DNA of 6,321 nt, from the NCBI GenBank assembly GCA_903859265.1, contig CAIOLZ010000430.1, forward strand, positions 1-6,321, given 5' to 3'. The stretch is from an uncultured beta proteobacterium. Its GTDB lineage: Bacteria > Pseudomonadota > Gammaproteobacteria > Burkholderiales > Burkholderiaceae_C. A model generated the notes under the pieces. It did no database searches, was not told the origin of the DNA, and worked only from the letters and a program-made list of their open reading frames with translations. This document shows, one piece after another, positions 5,420 to 6,321 of the stretch (the stretch's first letter is position 1; each line of letters begins with the position of its first letter). The position numbers and the translations under genes are program-made.

Positions 5420-6321
5420 ATCTGGGTCTGGTCGGCGCTTTTGTGCTGGCGCTTGGTGCCGCCCTGGTAGGAGCAGCACTTTGGCTGGCCTCCGGCGGAA
5501 TGTGGCACCAGCGCTATGAGACTTACCTGGCAGTCGAGCAAGAGTCCGTCACGGGGCTCAACCAGAACGCCCCTGTCAAATACAACGGCGTGGAAATTGG
5601 CAAGGTGAGCAGCATTGTGCTGGACCCGCAGGACCCCCAGCGCGTCAATCTGCTTTTGTCCATTGTCGAGGGTGCGCCAATCAAACACGACACGGTGGCG
5701 ACTCTCAAAACCCAGGGACTGACCGGCATCGCCTATGTGGAACTGTCCGGTGGTGCCCGTGAATCACCGCTGCTCAGGGCACTGCCCGGGGCACGCTATC
5801 CGGTCATCACGACCACACCCTCACTATCGACCCGTCTGGAAAATGTGCTGACACGGGTGCTTTCCAGCCTGGACACGACCTCTGACAATCTCAACGCGAT
5901 TCTCAGCACCCAAAACCAGCAGGCCCTGAGCGCTACCCTCACCGACATGGCCCGCATCACGCACACGCTGGCGCAACGCAGCAAGACGATTGACCGGGCC
6001 ATTGGGGATGCGGGCGGCACCCTGCACAACACGGCCACCGGTTCCGCACAATTGGCACCCGCTCTTGCGCAAATAACCCTGGGTGCGGCTGCGGTCGAGC
6101 GCATGGGAAACGCTGTCACGCAAACTTCCAAAGGTGCGGATGCTGCCGTGACAGCCATCGGTGCCGATGCCCAGCGCATTGACAGCATCACGCTGCCCGA
6201 ACTCGAGCAGCTGCTGTCCGACCAGAGCGTACTGAGCGCCTCCATCCACCGGCTGAGCGAACAAACCGAGCGCTCCAACTCCGGGCTGGTCTTTGGCCAC
6301 AGCACGGCGCGGCCTGGCCCC
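5404..6321 (+). CDS. mlaD: MlaD-like MCE-domain lipid-binding protein, 3' end missing
   Basis: The frame is open for 306 residues to the window edge. An N-terminal membrane anchor (LGLVGAFVLALGAALVGAALW, about 7-27) is followed by an MCE domain (about 38-118) with VTGLNQNAPVKYNGVEIGKV (49-68) and LKTQGLTGIAYVEL (101-114). Residues 140-290 are rich in Ala, Leu, Thr, Ser and Gln with heptad-like spacing and should form a long helix or coiled coil in the periplasm. E. coli MlaD is only about 183 residues and ends soon after the MCE domain. The last residues (SNSGLVFGHSTARPGP) resemble the NPSxLLxG...PGP end seen in such long MCE proteins, so only a few residues may be missing. ATG 5404 has GGGA 5 nt upstream and overlaps mlaF by 16 bp. 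MCE rings are hexameric and sit on the permease; lipid specificity is unknown. Confidence 0.92.
   Translation, partial: METKVNLGLVGAFVLALGAALVGAALWLASGGMWHQRYETYLAVEQESVTGLNQNAPVKYNGVEIGKVSSIVLDPQDPQRVNLLLSIVEGAPIKHDTVATLKTQGLTGIAYVELSGGARESPLLRALPGARYPVITTTPSLSTRLENVLTRVLSSLDTTSDNLNAILSTQNQQALSATLTDMARITHTLAQRSKTIDRAIGDAGGTLHNTATGSAQLAPALAQITLGAAAVERMGNAVTQTSKGADAAVTAIGADAQRIDSITLPELEQLLSDQSVLSASIHRLSEQTERSNSGLVFGHSTARPGP

Noticed and set aside
5796..6305. 169-residue minus-strand frame opposite mlaD
   Set aside because: Antisense to the MCE protein whose motifs and end are recognisable; low-complexity Ser/Arg/Val composition.

Overview
The window looks like chromosomal DNA from a Gram-negative betaproteobacterium, most likely Burkholderiales and possibly Comamonadaceae. 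This is an inference from GC-rich coding sequence, an MlaE/MlaF/MlaD-type retrograde lipid transporter, a SYLF-domain exported protein next to a DUF4398-type lipoprotein, and a CsbD-like protein. The common theme is the cell envelope. I see no rRNA, tRNA, CRISPR array, insertion sequence or phage gene.

Layout. Positions 1-3408 are transcribed leftwards. In transcription order they hold a polytopic lipid-linked-glycan flippase (2149-3408), a family-4 glycosyltransferase overlapping it by 11 bp (930-2159), a roughly 100-bp gap with a possible promoter and an imperfect palindrome, a secreted SYLF/Ysc84 protein (252-824), and, 16 bp further on, the start of a DUF4398-like lipoprotein (1-235) that runs off the window and appears frameshifted. 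Positions 3619-6321 are transcribed rightwards: a small CsbD-like protein, then mlaE (permease), mlaF (ATPase) and mlaD (MCE substrate-binding protein, cut by the window edge a few residues before its expected end). The two arms diverge from a gap of about 210 bp at 3409-3618.

How the genes work together. The flippase and glycosyltransferase form a tightly coupled pair, probably for building and exporting a surface glycan; no polymerase or ligase is visible here. MlaE, MlaF and MlaD should form an inner-membrane ABC transporter that moves lipids between the membranes. The mlaD homologue carries a long helical extension after its MCE domain, unlike the short E. coli MlaD. The CsbD-like gene ends 9 bp before mlaE in the same reading frame, and mlaE has no clear ribosome-binding site, so the two may be translationally coupled.

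Most of the window is ordinary envelope biology. The observations most worth a second look are the CsbD-mlaE arrangement, the long MlaD, the Asp-for-Glu change in the glycosyltransferase EX7E motif, and the frameshifted lipoprotein. I found no clear evidence of a wholly new system.
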